Shown one piece after another: positions 1 through 8,384 of a stretch of 64,000 nucleotides of DNA. A program made the position numbers and the translations under genes. Under the pieces are notes generated by a model that worked only from the letters and a program-made list of their open reading frames with translations, searched no databases and was not told the origin of the DNA. Position 1 is the first letter of the stretch, and each line of letters begins with the position of its first letter. The stretch comes from Bacillota bacterium (GTDB taxonomy: Bacteria; Bacillota; Clostridia; Oscillospirales; Acutalibacteraceae), in contig JAEWYE010000064.1 in the NCBI GenBank assembly GCA_023458755.1, positions 25,157 to 89,156 on the forward strand, written 5' to 3'.

Positions 1-1066
1 CCTCAACAACGGCAATTTTTCCATCAACCGAAATTTGGGCACCCATACGCTTTAATTCTTCTACATAACGGAAGCGGTTATCCCACACGCTTTCATTAAT
101 AATACTTGTTCCTCTTGCAATCGACAAAAGTACCGCAATTTGAGGCTGCATATCGGTTGGGAATCCCGGATGAGGCATTGTTTTGATATTACATTTCGTC
201 AATGGACCTTCGCGGATGACTCGAATGGAATCATCATATTCCTCAACGGTTACGCCCATTTCTTCGAGTTTAGCAGAAATGGATTCCAAATGCTTTGGAA
301 TGACATTTTTAATCAGAACATTGCCGCTTGTTGCCGCCGCAGCAACCATGTAAGTTCCAGCTTCAATTTGATCCGGTATAATGGAATAGGTTGTCCCTTT
401 TAATGACTGAACACCGTGAATTTTAATAACATCGGTGCCTGCCCCACGAATATCAGCACCCATAGAGTTCAGGAAAAGGGCAAGGTCAACAATATGTGGC
501 TCTTTTGCGGCGTTTTCAATTACCGTCATACCTTCCGCTTTTACCGCCGCAAGCATGATATTCATCGTTGCTCCAACCGATACAACATCAAGGTAAATAT
601 TATTACCAATCAGCTTTTCGGCAGATACATCAACCATACCGCCATCAAGGCTATAAGAAGCTCCTAATGCCGCAAAACCTTTCAAATGCTGGTCAATTGG
701 GCGCACTCCGAAATCACAGCCTCCCGGCATTGTAACCACAGCATGAGAAAAACGTCCCAGCAAAGCACCGAGCAAATAATAAGAGCCGCGAATATGACGT
801 GCTAACTCATACGGCGCAACATGCGTATGAATCGATCTTGGATCAATTTCAATCGTGGATTTGTTGATATTGCGAACTCCGGCACCCATATCATAGAGAA
901 TACGGGTAATAGCGGTTACATCTGTAATATTCGGTATATTTTCAATGCGGCAAATACCATCCGCAAGAATAGCAGCTGGAATAATAGCGACAGCGGCATT
1001 TTTAGCACCACTTATCGTTACTTCGCCGGTAAGCCGATTGCCACCGGTTATAACAAATTTATCCAA
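1..1066 (-). CDS. murA: UDP-N-acetylglucosamine 1-carboxyvinyltransferase MurA, 3' end cut by window edge
   Basis: MurA transfers enolpyruvate from PEP to UDP-GlcNAc, the first committed step of peptidoglycan synthesis in the cytoplasm. My reverse-strand translation begins LDKFVITGGNRLTGEV and continues SGAKNAAVAI, the family's N-terminal substrate-binding stretch, then GCDFGVRPIDQHLKG and later PHPGFPTDMQPQ. About 355 of the usual ~420 residues are present; the C-terminus lies beyond base 1. I chose the TTG at 1066-1064 because a GGAG lies 9 nt upstream. An earlier in-frame TTG, five codons up, directly follows a stop and has no ribosome site. The gene stands alone, with about 260 bases before the next gene. 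Family assignment is secure. Confidence 0.95.
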   Translation of the reverse strand, partial: MDKFVITGGNRLTGEVTISGAKNAAVAIIPAAILADGICRIENIPNITDVTAITRILYDMGAGVRNINKSTIEIDPRSIHTHVAPYELARHIRGSYYLLGALLGRFSHAVVTMPGGCDFGVRPIDQHLKGFAALGASYSLDGGMVDVSAEKLIGNNIYLDVVSVGATMNIMLAAVKAEGMTVIENAAKEPHIVDLALFLNSMGADIRGAGTDVIKIHGVQSLKGTTYSIIPDQIEAGTYMVAAAATSGNVLIKNVIPKHLESISAKLEEMGVTVEEYDDSIRVIREGPLTKCNIKTMPHPGFPTDMQPQIAVLLSIARGTSIINESVWDNRFRYVEELKRMGAQISVDGKIAVVE

Positions 1067-1284
1067 TGCGGCACGCTCCAATCATTTAATTAACAATAGT
1101 ATGAGAACAATTTTCGCAAAATATTTAGAATAATCAAGATTTTAATACTGAAATTATTTTTATTTAAATCAAATATAAAATAGTCAAATCAATAATTATT
1201 TTGTGTTCTTATTGATAATAATACACTGCATAAGAAAAGTCAATATGCAACAAAAAAATAGGCTTAAATTTGTGTAATAAATTA

Positions 1285-1319
1285 AGAAAGCGTTCTGTAG
1301 TAAAAACAGAACGCTTTCT
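1285..1319 (-). terminator. Intrinsic terminator after the LysM/M23 gene
   Basis: Perfect 14-bp inverted repeat (1285-1298 with 1306-1319) and a 7-nt loop, just past the stop of the minus-strand peptidase gene and followed on that strand by a T-rich run. Confidence 0.85.
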
Positions 1320-1326
1320 GTCAAAT

Positions 1327-3021
1327 TTAAGGATGAACATAAGACAATGGATTCACGTGAGAGCCGTTCCGAATCACTTCAAAGTGAAGATGGGGCCCGG
1401 TAGCGTCGCCGGAGCTGCCGATTAATGCGATAGCTTGACCTTTTGCGACTTTTTGACCGGGAGAAACCAAAAGTCTGCACGCGTGTCCATAGAGAGTATC
1501 GTAACCATTTCCGTGATCAATTTCCACATGATTTCCATAACCGTAACTGCTGTATTCCGCGGTAACTACCGTTCCGCTGTCTGCCGCCACAATCGTTCTG
1601 CCATAAGAGCTTCCGCCCGCTATGTCGATTCCGTTATGCATTTTTCCCCAGCGCCATTCAAAAAGGCTTGTAATGTTATGAATAGACGGCACTGGCCAAA
1701 TCATTCTTCCGCTGCCAACACCGCTAAGGACAGGGCGTTTTTTTGTGCCGACAACAATTGTCTTATTTGTCGCATCTGTAATCGTTTTTGTGCTTACATT
1801 TGTTCGTCCGATTTCCGCGCCATTCAAATATGTTACTTCATCAACACATTCCAGTACACCGTTTTTACCGTTAACAGTAACTTTTGAATAATCGGTATAT
1901 TGTGAACTGTCTTTCACGGTAACCGTTTTATACGAAATTGCTACCTGCCGTTTTTCCTGTTTAATCAGCTGCACATGCAAAACAGGATTTACAGCTTGAA
2001 CCTTAATTTTAGCGCCGACGCGAAGCTTATCGTTTGTCAGATTATTCAGCTGCTTCAACCCATCATCGCTCATATTATATTTGCCCGCAATCGAAGCAAG
2101 GGTGTCCCCAGTTTGAATCGTATAACTCAATGCGCTGGAAGCTTTACCACGCAGTTTAGCGTCGATTGTGTCAGCTGGCACAATACTGGCCGTCGGAAAA
2201 AGGCCCATAATCGTTTCCACATTCTCAGAAAACGCGGCCTTTGCTGTGGTATCCGTTCCTCTTGCAGAATTTAAAATATTCTGTAAAATATAGCTTAAAT
2301 CAGCGCTGCTTTTCACTGCACCGATTAAATCACCGTTTACATAAAGCCCGCTGGCTTCTTCAATATAACCATTTGACTGCTCAATAAGTTTGTCGCAGAT
2401 TGTATTTGGGGCGGAATAACTGGTGCTGCTGACAACAGCAAGCGTAAAGCTCGGATTTACACTGACTTTTGCCGTATTTGCAGTATCGTAAACCATGCGC
2501 TGATTTACCATCTCAGTAGCCTTTTGGTATACATTTTCATTCTGAATGGTCGCTATTTCTTTGCCGTCACACGCCAGAACAAGACCATAATTAAGATTCG
2601 CCCAATAATGTATGGTAACAAACAAAACAATTCCGGCAACAACAGGAGCCGCTACATTTAAAATGGAAATAAAAAAGTCACTGTGATTTTTAATTCCCTT
2701 AATTGCAGTTTTAAAAAAGTCATCCGCAGCATGCGGCACATTCCTATGTTTGGTCTCTTTCATGCGTTTCTTCTCAATAGCAAAGCCTGCTTTGATAGAC
2801 GCAATCTCATTTTTTAAATTGAGGATCTGTCGGCCAATTGTTCTTGCATACACACGTCTGCAAAGATTTGTGACAGGCCAAAAGAAGCTGGTCAATCTGC
2901 GTTTCGCACGCTTCAAAATCCGGATGGATTGTATACCGACAATATATAAGAAATCGCTCATATTGGAGGATAACTTTATAAAATCAATTCGCTGTATCTT
3001 GGGAATCCTTGGAATTTTCAT
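1327..3021 (-). CDS. Membrane-anchored LysM-G5-M23 metallopeptidase
   Basis: Predicted cell-envelope endopeptidase or amidase acting on peptidoglycan. The order is a basic cytoplasmic N-terminus (~1-110), one membrane segment (~117-137), an extracellular region, a LysM domain (~299-345, starting YTIQTGDTLASIAGKYN), a G5-type domain (~350-430) and a C-terminal M23 (LytM) domain (~440-564). The M23 zinc and catalytic motifs are visible: HNGIDIAGG, YGHACRL and HLHFEV, so the enzyme looks active. This architecture is common in sporulating clostridia, where M23 proteins act in daughter-cell separation or forespore envelope remodelling. The ATG at 3021 has GGAAAGGG upstream. The gene is monocistronic and ends at a strong terminator. 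The cellular role is inferred. Confidence 0.9.
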   Translation of the reverse strand: MKIPRIPKIQRIDFIKLSSNMSDFLYIVGIQSIRILKRAKRRLTSFFWPVTNLCRRVYARTIGRQILNLKNEIASIKAGFAIEKKRMKETKHRNVPHAADDFFKTAIKGIKNHSDFFISILNVAAPVVAGIVLFVTIHYWANLNYGLVLACDGKEIATIQNENVYQKATEMVNQRMVYDTANTAKVSVNPSFTLAVVSSTSYSAPNTICDKLIEQSNGYIEEASGLYVNGDLIGAVKSSADLSYILQNILNSARGTDTTAKAAFSENVETIMGLFPTASIVPADTIDAKLRGKASSALSYTIQTGDTLASIAGKYNMSDDGLKQLNNLTNDKLRVGAKIKVQAVNPVLHVQLIKQEKRQVAISYKTVTVKDSSQYTDYSKVTVNGKNGVLECVDEVTYLNGAEIGRTNVSTKTITDATNKTIVVGTKKRPVLSGVGSGRMIWPVPSIHNITSLFEWRWGKMHNGIDIAGGSSYGRTIVAADSGTVVTAEYSSYGYGNHVEIDHGNGYDTLYGHACRLLVSPGQKVAKGQAIALIGSSGDATGPHLHFEVIRNGSHVNPLSYVHP

Positions 3022-3161
3022 TCCGAACAGCCCTTTCCATTGTATTGGTTACAAAAGTGTAACGGTACTTCTATATAATATTACAAGAGTTACAACTTTG
3101 CAACCCTTTTTATAAAAATAACAATTATAAAAGAGCTGATATGAATAATATGGATAACTTG

Positions 3162-3620
3162 CTAGTCTACATATTTCAGATTTTCTACTTTCCATTCCTT
3201 GATGACAGGTAAAAAAGCTTTTGCTTCGTTCATGGCATCAGCTAAGTCATGCTCTAAGTAATTTCCGCATTCGGAAGCTGCACAACCAGGGATTTCGCCG
3301 TCATATGCCGCAATTTTTGAAAACACCTCTTGAATGAGCGCAATGGCATCGCTGGAGGAAACATCGCGCAGTAAAAAATAAAAACCGGTACGGCATCCCA
3401 TCGGTCCAAAATAGATAACGTGGTCTTTCCACTTTGAATTTCGCGCGAATGTCGCAAAGAGATGTTCAAATGTATGCAAGGTCGCGTTCGGAAGAAAAGG
3501 CGGTACATTCGGTCGGCGCATACGAATATCATACGTGATAATGTCCCCGTCAACGCGTGAAGTATAAATTCCGGGTAAAAGTTTATTGTGATCTACGCAA
3601 AAACTAGCTATTTTTTCCAT
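3162..3620 (-). CDS. luxS: S-ribosylhomocysteine lyase LuxS
   Basis: LuxS cleaves S-ribosylhomocysteine to homocysteine and DPD, the precursor of autoinducer-2, in the activated methyl cycle. The 152-residue protein has the metal site HTFEHLFATF (HxxEH), the catalytic cysteine in GPMGCRTGFY and the third ligand region ECGNYLEHD. I placed the start at the ATG at 3620 (MEKIASF) because GGAG lies 8 nt upstream; the longer frame reads into the upstream gene. It begins 16 bases after the stop of the phospholipase-C-like gene, so the two are probably cotranscribed. No methyl-cycle partner lies next to it. Confidence 0.96.
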   Translation of the reverse strand: MEKIASFCVDHNKLLPGIYTSRVDGDIITYDIRMRRPNVPPFLPNATLHTFEHLFATFARNSKWKDHVIYFGPMGCRTGFYFLLRDVSSSDAIALIQEVFSKIAAYDGEIPGCAASECGNYLEHDLADAMNEAKAFLPVIKEWKVENLKYVD

Positions 3621-3636
3621 AATGAACTCCATTCTT

Positions 3637-4557
3637 TTACATAACATTATTTTGCTGTTTGGGTATAAACGGTATTTCACCGGTAAGTTTGGTAAAATCT
3701 TTCGACGTCAAAAAGCTTTGAATCAGCATTTCAGATTCCTCAATCGAGTACTTAAACAAATCAAAGAACGTATCGGTTTTTACATTGGTGCTGTCCATCG
3801 GCCACTGCCATTCGTCCTGTGCGGTGTTAGCATAATCGTAATCGGGCCCTTCACTGATAGAGCGAATATTACTGGAAATAATATTTCCCCACTTGCCCAT
3901 CTTTTCCAAATGTTCAAGCATCGGCTTTTTATAAGTAGTGCGGTCATTTAATAAACCGTATGCCGTCCGTGCGTTTTTTGTGGCGCGAAGCAAGTCCTTG
4001 ACCGTAAAATCTTCCTGATACAAATCATGAAGAAGAAAGGTATACAATTCTGCGATTTTTGTCTGCACCTCAATGTTTTTCGGCATGGTCTTTTTTAAAT
4101 TAAATTCAGTCGGCAGCCAGCCTTTTTCACTTCGCAGTATGATAACATCAAGAGCGGACTCTATCATGTGATGGTAAACTTGCCTGCTGTGACTTTGATC
4201 CTGCTCAAAAAGAGATTCACATCCATAACTGACAAACGGATGGATAACTCGATCCAGGCTGTAATGACACAGAAATCCATAGATGTACGACAGCAGGATG
4301 GAATTGCCGTTGGAAGATTTGTAATACTTACGCATACTGCGTAATAGCTTGGACGGAGTTTCGTGGTGCAGCTGTATGCCATATTTTCGCAGATGACCAC
4401 CAAACTGCCAAGAAAAAATGCGGTAGCAGTAGAGAAAATCCGGCCCCTGCGCGCCCCACAAAAAAGCATCTTCGTTTAGCCCTTGCATATTTTCATGCTT
4501 TTTTATCTGCTTAAATACTTTTTTCGCGTGCAAATAATGCGTAATTGCTGCAGCCAT
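3637..4557 (-). CDS. Zinc-dependent phospholipase C-like protein
   Basis: A 306-residue protein resembling the Zn_dep_PLPC family (PF00882), proteins related to clostridial phospholipase C that coordinate zinc through scattered His/Asp residues. The N-terminus AAAITHYLHAKKVF, GAQGPDFLY near residue 40, HYSLDRVIHPFVSY and HHMIESALDVI supply the expected ligands. No signal peptide is visible, unlike secreted phospholipases, so an intracellular or wholly different hydrolase role is possible. I used the ATG at 4557, which has GGTGAG 7 nt upstream, over an ATG at 4578 that lacks a site. It lies directly upstream of luxS. The function is known only by family. Confidence 0.8.
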   Translation of the reverse strand: MAAAITHYLHAKKVFKQIKKHENMQGLNEDAFLWGAQGPDFLYCYRIFSWQFGGHLRKYGIQLHHETPSKLLRSMRKYYKSSNGNSILLSYIYGFLCHYSLDRVIHPFVSYGCESLFEQDQSHSRQVYHHMIESALDVIILRSEKGWLPTEFNLKKTMPKNIEVQTKIAELYTFLLHDLYQEDFTVKDLLRATKNARTAYGLLNDRTTYKKPMLEHLEKMGKWGNIISSNIRSISEGPDYDYANTAQDEWQWPMDSTNVKTDTFFDLFKYSIEESEMLIQSFLTSKDFTKLTGEIPFIPKQQNNVM

Positions 4558-4593
4558 AACAAACTCACCCCAAAACAAATTTTATTGACATCT

Positions 4594-4752
4594 TAATATA
4601 GCCAAATAATTAGCATACCGATTTTTCATTCTTTTGCGCGTTCCCGCGCGCTAAGCAGGGGGTGAGGGCGGCGAAGCCGCCCTCTTTACGCTCCGCTTGG
4701 GCGAAAGTTCGCCGACCAGAGAAAATCAATATATAAAATCAACTGTTTGTTA
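4594..4752 (-). repeat. Interspersed repeat family A, copy 1 (inverted)
   Basis: The reverse complement of this segment matches 27193-27352 and 53462-53600 along almost its whole length. It is GC-rich inside AT-rich flanks. Internal features are a hairpin GGGCGGC-ttc-GCCGCCC and a second short stem, GCGCG...CGCGC. No coding potential is seen. It occupies most of the 4558-4856 gap together with the glnQ terminator. Confidence 0.85.
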
Positions 4753-4801
4753 ATATAATATAACACGATTTTATGAATTTATCTTCAAATCCAAAATATA
4801 C

Positions 4802-4831
4802 AAAAAGGAGCTGTAATAAAATTACAACTCC
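4802..4831 (-). terminator. Intrinsic terminator of the glnHPQ-type operon
   Basis: 11-bp inverted repeat (4807-4817 with 4821-4831, one mismatch) followed on the minus strand by five T, about 25 bases after the ATPase stop codon. Confidence 0.85.
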
Positions 4832-4856
4832 CATTCTACCACAAAAATATTATCAA

Positions 4857-5591
4857 TTAAAGAACCTTTGACAAAAAGTCTTGCAGTCTTGGATTTTGAG
4901 GATTACTGAAAAATTCCTGTGGGGTCGCTTCTTCCAGCACCTGACCGTCATCCATAAACAAAACCCTTGTTGCCACTTCGCGGGCAAACCCCATTTCGTG
5001 TGTAACCACAATCATGGTCATACCTTCTTCGGCAAGCTGTTTCATAACCTGTAAAACCTCGCCGACCATCTCCGGATCAAGCGCGGAAGTCGGTTCATCA
5101 AACAGCATAACGTCCGGTTCCATGGCAAGCGAACGTACAATGGCGATACGCTGCTGCTGACCGCCGGAAAGCTGCACCGGATAAGCATCCGCTTTGTCCG
5201 CCAATCCGACGCGCTCAAGCAGCTGCAGGGCACGTGCGTCTGCTTCCTGCTGCGTTTTTAATTTTAAAGAAACAGGAGCAAGGGTAATATTCTGACGTAT
5301 CGTCAAATGAGGAAATAAATTAAAATGCTGAAAAACCATCCCCATTTTTTGGCGAAGCAGATTCATGTTGCAGTTTGGGTCCGTAATCTTCAGGCCTTCA
5401 AACCAAATTTCACCGGATGTCGGCTCCTCCAGTAAATTCAGGCAGCGCAAAAACGTGCTCTTACCGGAACCGGACGGCCCGACAACAACTACCTTTTCTC
5501 CTTTTTCAATTGTTTGATTAATTCCTTTCAGAACATCAATACTGCCATTGAGAGTATAAAAAGTTTTATGCAAATCCTTAACGTTTATCAC
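4857..5591 (-). CDS. glnQ: Polar amino acid ABC transporter, ATP-binding subunit
   Basis: The ATPase that powers import of a polar amino acid with the next two genes. It has Walker A GPSGSGKST (~38-46), the Q-loop region MVFQHFNLFPHLT, the ABC signature LSGGQQQRIA, Walker B VMLFDEPTSALD and the switch histidine in VVTHEMGFA. At 244 residues it is standard for the GlnQ/ArtP/HisP group. The start is a GTG at 5591 with GGGAGG upstream, overlapping the permease stop by 14 bases, which indicates translational coupling. Substrate (glutamine, cystine, arginine or similar) cannot be fixed from sequence, so the symbol is by family similarity. Confidence 0.93.
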   Translation of the reverse strand: MINVKDLHKTFYTLNGSIDVLKGINQTIEKGEKVVVVGPSGSGKSTFLRCLNLLEEPTSGEIWFEGLKITDPNCNMNLLRQKMGMVFQHFNLFPHLTIRQNITLAPVSLKLKTQQEADARALQLLERVGLADKADAYPVQLSGGQQQRIAIVRSLAMEPDVMLFDEPTSALDPEMVGEVLQVMKQLAEEGMTMIVVTHEMGFAREVATRVLFMDDGQVLEEATPQEFFSNPQNPRLQDFLSKVL

Positions 5592-6303
5592 TTCGGCGCA
5601 GCCTCCCTTCCAGTTTAGACAAACCAGCGGTCATTCCAATCACGATAATCAAATAAATTGCTGCAGTCAGCAATAATGAAGTATATGGATCATACGTAAT
5701 GCTCCGAATGGTATCGCCACCTTTGGTCAAATCTTGTACGCCGATATAGCCCGCTACCGAAGTTTCTTTCAATAAAGCGATAAACTCATTAAAAATAGCC
5801 GGAGCAACATTTTTGAGCGCTTGCGGAAATACAATTTTCATCATGGTCATACGCTGCGTCAAGCCAAGGGAACGGCCTGCTTCAATCTGACCTTTGTCAA
5901 CCGACTGAATACCGCTGCGAATTACTTCCGCAACATAAGCGCCTGAATTAATACCGAAGGCAAAAATGGCAGCGACAAGGCCGTCACCTGATGTGTAAAT
6001 AATATAATACATAATCATCAGTTGTACAACAACAGGAGTGCCGCGAATAATCGTTAAGTATAAGCCCGATAGAGCATTCAATATACCGAATTTGCTGCGG
6101 TCATTATTATGTGTTACACGGATAAGCGCAATTAAAGTACCAAGAATAATACCAATCATTACGGCAAACACCGTAATGAGAAGGGTATTACCCAGACCTT
6201 CAAAGATATATTTATAACGGTTTTTGTATATAATGCTATCATAAATCTTTTGCCCAACATCATCTATAATATTGAGCGGTAAAAATGCCATCAGACTATT
6301 CAT
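5578..6303 (-). CDS. glnP: Polar amino acid ABC transporter, permease subunit
   Basis: A 241-residue inner-membrane permease of the HisM/GlnP type. About five hydrophobic segments are visible (residues ~40-60, ~85-105, ~110-130, ~170-190, ~205-225). The EAA loop that docks the ATPase is at EAGRSLGLTQRMTMMKIVFPQA. The ATG at 6303 is preceded by AGGAGG at a spacing of 6. A hairpin separates it from the binding-protein gene upstream, which should lower its expression relative to that gene. A single permease gene implies a homodimer. Confidence 0.93.
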   Translation of the reverse strand: MNSLMAFLPLNIIDDVGQKIYDSIIYKNRYKYIFEGLGNTLLITVFAVMIGIILGTLIALIRVTHNNDRSKFGILNALSGLYLTIIRGTPVVVQLMIMYYIIYTSGDGLVAAIFAFGINSGAYVAEVIRSGIQSVDKGQIEAGRSLGLTQRMTMMKIVFPQALKNVAPAIFNEFIALLKETSVAGYIGVQDLTKGGDTIRSITYDPYTSLLLTAAIYLIIVIGMTAGLSKLEGRLRRSDKR

Positions 6304-6319
6304 GCCTGCCTCCTAAGCA

Positions 6320-6354
6320 AAAGCAGGGCAGCGTAAATTCACCACTGCCCTTGC
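6320..6354 (-). terminator. Leaky intercistronic terminator between binding protein and permease
   Basis: On the minus strand GCAAGGGCAG (6345-6354) pairs with CTGCCCTGC (6323-6331), one base bulged, then TTTT directly before the permease ribosome site. Such read-through terminators usually set a high ratio of binding protein to membrane subunits. Confidence 0.7.
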
Positions 6355-6376
6355 TTTATTTAACTGCTGAATCGAA

Positions 6377-7234
6377 TTATTCGCCTTCCAAGGCACTCTT
6401 AAATTTAGTAACCAATTTGTCAAGGCTTCCGTCGGATTTCATTTGAGCTAAAACATCATTTACAGTTTTCAGCATTTCGGTATCGCCTTTTTTAACGGCA
6501 ATTGCATACTCTTCAACGGTTAACGCATCGCTTAATTTAACAATCTTATCTGCATTTTTGGAAACGAATTTTTGTGCCGGGAAATCATCGATAACAACCG
6601 CATCAAGTCTGCCACCGATTAAATCAGTAACCGCATCAACGCCTTTATTATAACGTTTTACAGTTTTCACGTTCACGTTATTGGTTTTGTCTTCATCCGT
6701 GCAATAACTATCACCTGTAGTCCCCTGCTGAACACCGACTACTTTTCCGGCAAGATCTTTCGGACTTTTTATACTGCTTCCTTTCGGCACAATAATAGCC
6801 TGTGCTGCTTTAAAATAAGCATCTGAAAAATCAACATTCTTTTTTCTATCATCCGTAGCAGTCATACCTGCAGCAACGAAGTTAGCTTTACCGGATTGCA
6901 GCTCTGCAACCAAAGAATCAAATGCAACATCGTTTATTTTCAGCTTTACTCCAAGCTTATCTGCAATTTTTTGAGAAATTTCAATATCAATGCCCGCAAA
7001 ATTCCCACCGTCTTTGTATTCAAATGGTTCAAATTCTGCATTGGTAGACATTGTTACCGTGCCATTTGCCTTGATCTTGTCAATCGAAGTTTGAGCTGCA
7101 ACCGAAGACGCAACACCGGACGAAGCTGCTGTGCTGGCAGTCGAAGACGTGCTTTTGCTTACACAAGCTGACATGGAAGCGGCAATTGTTGCAGTAGCAA
7201 GGACTAAAGCAGCAATCTTAGTGATTTTTTTCAT
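6377..7234 (-). CDS. glnH: Amino acid ABC transporter, substrate-binding lipoprotein
   Basis: A 285-residue extracytoplasmic binding protein (SBP_bac_3 family). It opens with a lipoprotein signal, MKKITKIAALVLATATIA, and a lipobox MSAC with the lipidated Cys near residue 24, followed by a Ser/Thr/Ala-rich linker. The mature domain starts about residue 50 with VTMSTNAEFEPFEYKDGG, and the strand FVAAGMTATDDRKKNVDFS is characteristic of the family. It is the first gene of the operon, behind a near-consensus promoter, and its ATG at 7234 follows AAAGGGG. The bound amino acid is not predictable with confidence. Confidence 0.93.
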   Translation of the reverse strand: MKKITKIAALVLATATIAASMSACVSKSTSSTASTAASSGVASSVAAQTSIDKIKANGTVTMSTNAEFEPFEYKDGGNFAGIDIEISQKIADKLGVKLKINDVAFDSLVAELQSGKANFVAAGMTATDDRKKNVDFSDAYFKAAQAIIVPKGSSIKSPKDLAGKVVGVQQGTTGDSYCTDEDKTNNVNVKTVKRYNKGVDAVTDLIGGRLDAVVIDDFPAQKFVSKNADKIVKLSDALTVEEYAIAVKKGDTEMLKTVNDVLAQMKSDGSLDKLVTKFKSALEGE

Positions 7235-7288
7235 TTTAATTTACCCCTTTACGAAATATATAATAGTTTTTATTTTTAACTTGCGCTT

Positions 7289-7317
7289 ATTATATCGCAT
7301 AATTATTCATAAATCAA
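7289..7317 (-). promoter_or_regulatory. Sigma-A type promoter of the glnH operon
   Basis: On the minus strand TTGATT (7317-7312), a 17-bp spacer and TATAAT (7294-7289), about 55 bases before the glnH start. An AT-rich 10-bp inverted repeat (7305-7314 with 7342-7351) overlaps the -35 and could be an operator; that part is inference. Confidence 0.75.
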
Positions 7318-7364
7318 GAGCTATTTTAAATAATATTCAATATTTATGAATTTTTATACATTAG

Positions 7365-8270
7365 TTATTCAATTCGACCCATGTTTTGTGCATTTTGAAA
7401 ACCGCAGGCAAGCGAAAGCGCTTGCATATCACATGGCAGATTACTGAAAAGCAAAACCGACTTTCCGGTAACCGGATGAACAAAGGATACCTGAGAACAA
7501 TGCAGAGCCTGTCTGCCAATATATTTCAGACTGCCGCCGTACATATCATCCCCTGCCAGAGGGTGGCCTATGTGCGACAAATGCACCCGAATTTGATGGG
7601 TTCTGCCTGTTTCCAAGCGAAGCGCAAGCAGCGTATGATTGTTGCCGCTGCTGATTGCCTGCCAGTGAGTCACCGCTTTTTCTCCCCTATCGTCCCCTAC
7701 TTCCCTTTGAATCCCATATCCTTCTTTCAAACGAATCGGAAGATCAATGGTTCCGCTGCCGGAAAGAATTTTCTCACAAACAGCCGTATATTCCTTTTGT
7801 ATGGAAAAAGCAAGACGTGCGGCAGAATATGCATTTTTTGCAAGTACAAGCAAACCGGATGTATCTTTATCCAGACGGTAAACAGGACGAAACGCAAGCT
7901 TTTCATTATGCTCCAAATAGTACGCCGCAACTGCGTTTGCCAAACTGTCACAGTCGTGACCTGGAGAGGGATAAACCGGCATGTCATACGGTTTGTCAAC
8001 GATTAAAATATCATCATCTTCAAAAGCGATTGAAACTGACAATGCTTTGGGTTCCAACTGCTTTTCATCGTCCGGCATGGTAATACAAATAATATCACCA
8101 TTATGCAGAATGTCAATAGAGCGAATATGCTTCCCGTTAACTGTAAGTCCGTCCGGCTGTCGTTTTAGTTTTACGAGCAGCCGTGCGGAAACGCCGCAGT
8201 AACCGCGCAAAAAACTTTTCACCATAATTCCGTCATATTTTTGGGAAACCGGAAAAGACAACTGGCGCAT
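7365..8270 (-). CDS. RluA-family pseudouridine synthase
   Basis: This enzyme isomerises specific uridines in rRNA or tRNA to pseudouridine. The 301-residue protein has an N-terminal S4-like RNA-binding region (GVSARLLVKLKRQPDGLTVN, ~27-50) and the catalytic motif YRLDKDTSGLLVLAKN with the active-site Asp, near residue 133. RTHQIRVHLSHIGHPLAGD is the conserved later motif. The ATG at 8270 follows AGGGGG. Several RluA paralogues occur in clostridia, so the exact target site (RluD, RluC or YhcT-like) is undecided. It stands between the transporter operon and ilvE as a single gene. Confidence 0.92.
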   Translation of the reverse strand: MRQLSFPVSQKYDGIMVKSFLRGYCGVSARLLVKLKRQPDGLTVNGKHIRSIDILHNGDIICITMPDDEKQLEPKALSVSIAFEDDDILIVDKPYDMPVYPSPGHDCDSLANAVAAYYLEHNEKLAFRPVYRLDKDTSGLLVLAKNAYSAARLAFSIQKEYTAVCEKILSGSGTIDLPIRLKEGYGIQREVGDDRGEKAVTHWQAISSGNNHTLLALRLETGRTHQIRVHLSHIGHPLAGDDMYGGSLKYIGRQALHCSQVSFVHPVTGKSVLLFSNLPCDMQALSLACGFQNAQNMGRIE

Positions 8271-8334
8271 GAAATCCCCCTAAATATAAACCTACCCGCT
8301 GAAAAACTATATGACTGCCATCTGCTTTAAAAAA

Positions 8335-8366
8335 CAAAAAAGGCGGCAGCAAGAAGCTGCCACCTT
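8335..8366 (-). terminator. Intrinsic terminator after ilvE
   Basis: Minus-strand stem AAGGTGGCAGC / GCTGCCGCCTT (8356-8366 with 8340-8350) with a 5-nt loop followed by a T run, 19 bases past the ilvE stop. Confidence 0.88.
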
Positions 8367-8384
8367 GCAGTATTCTATCATATA

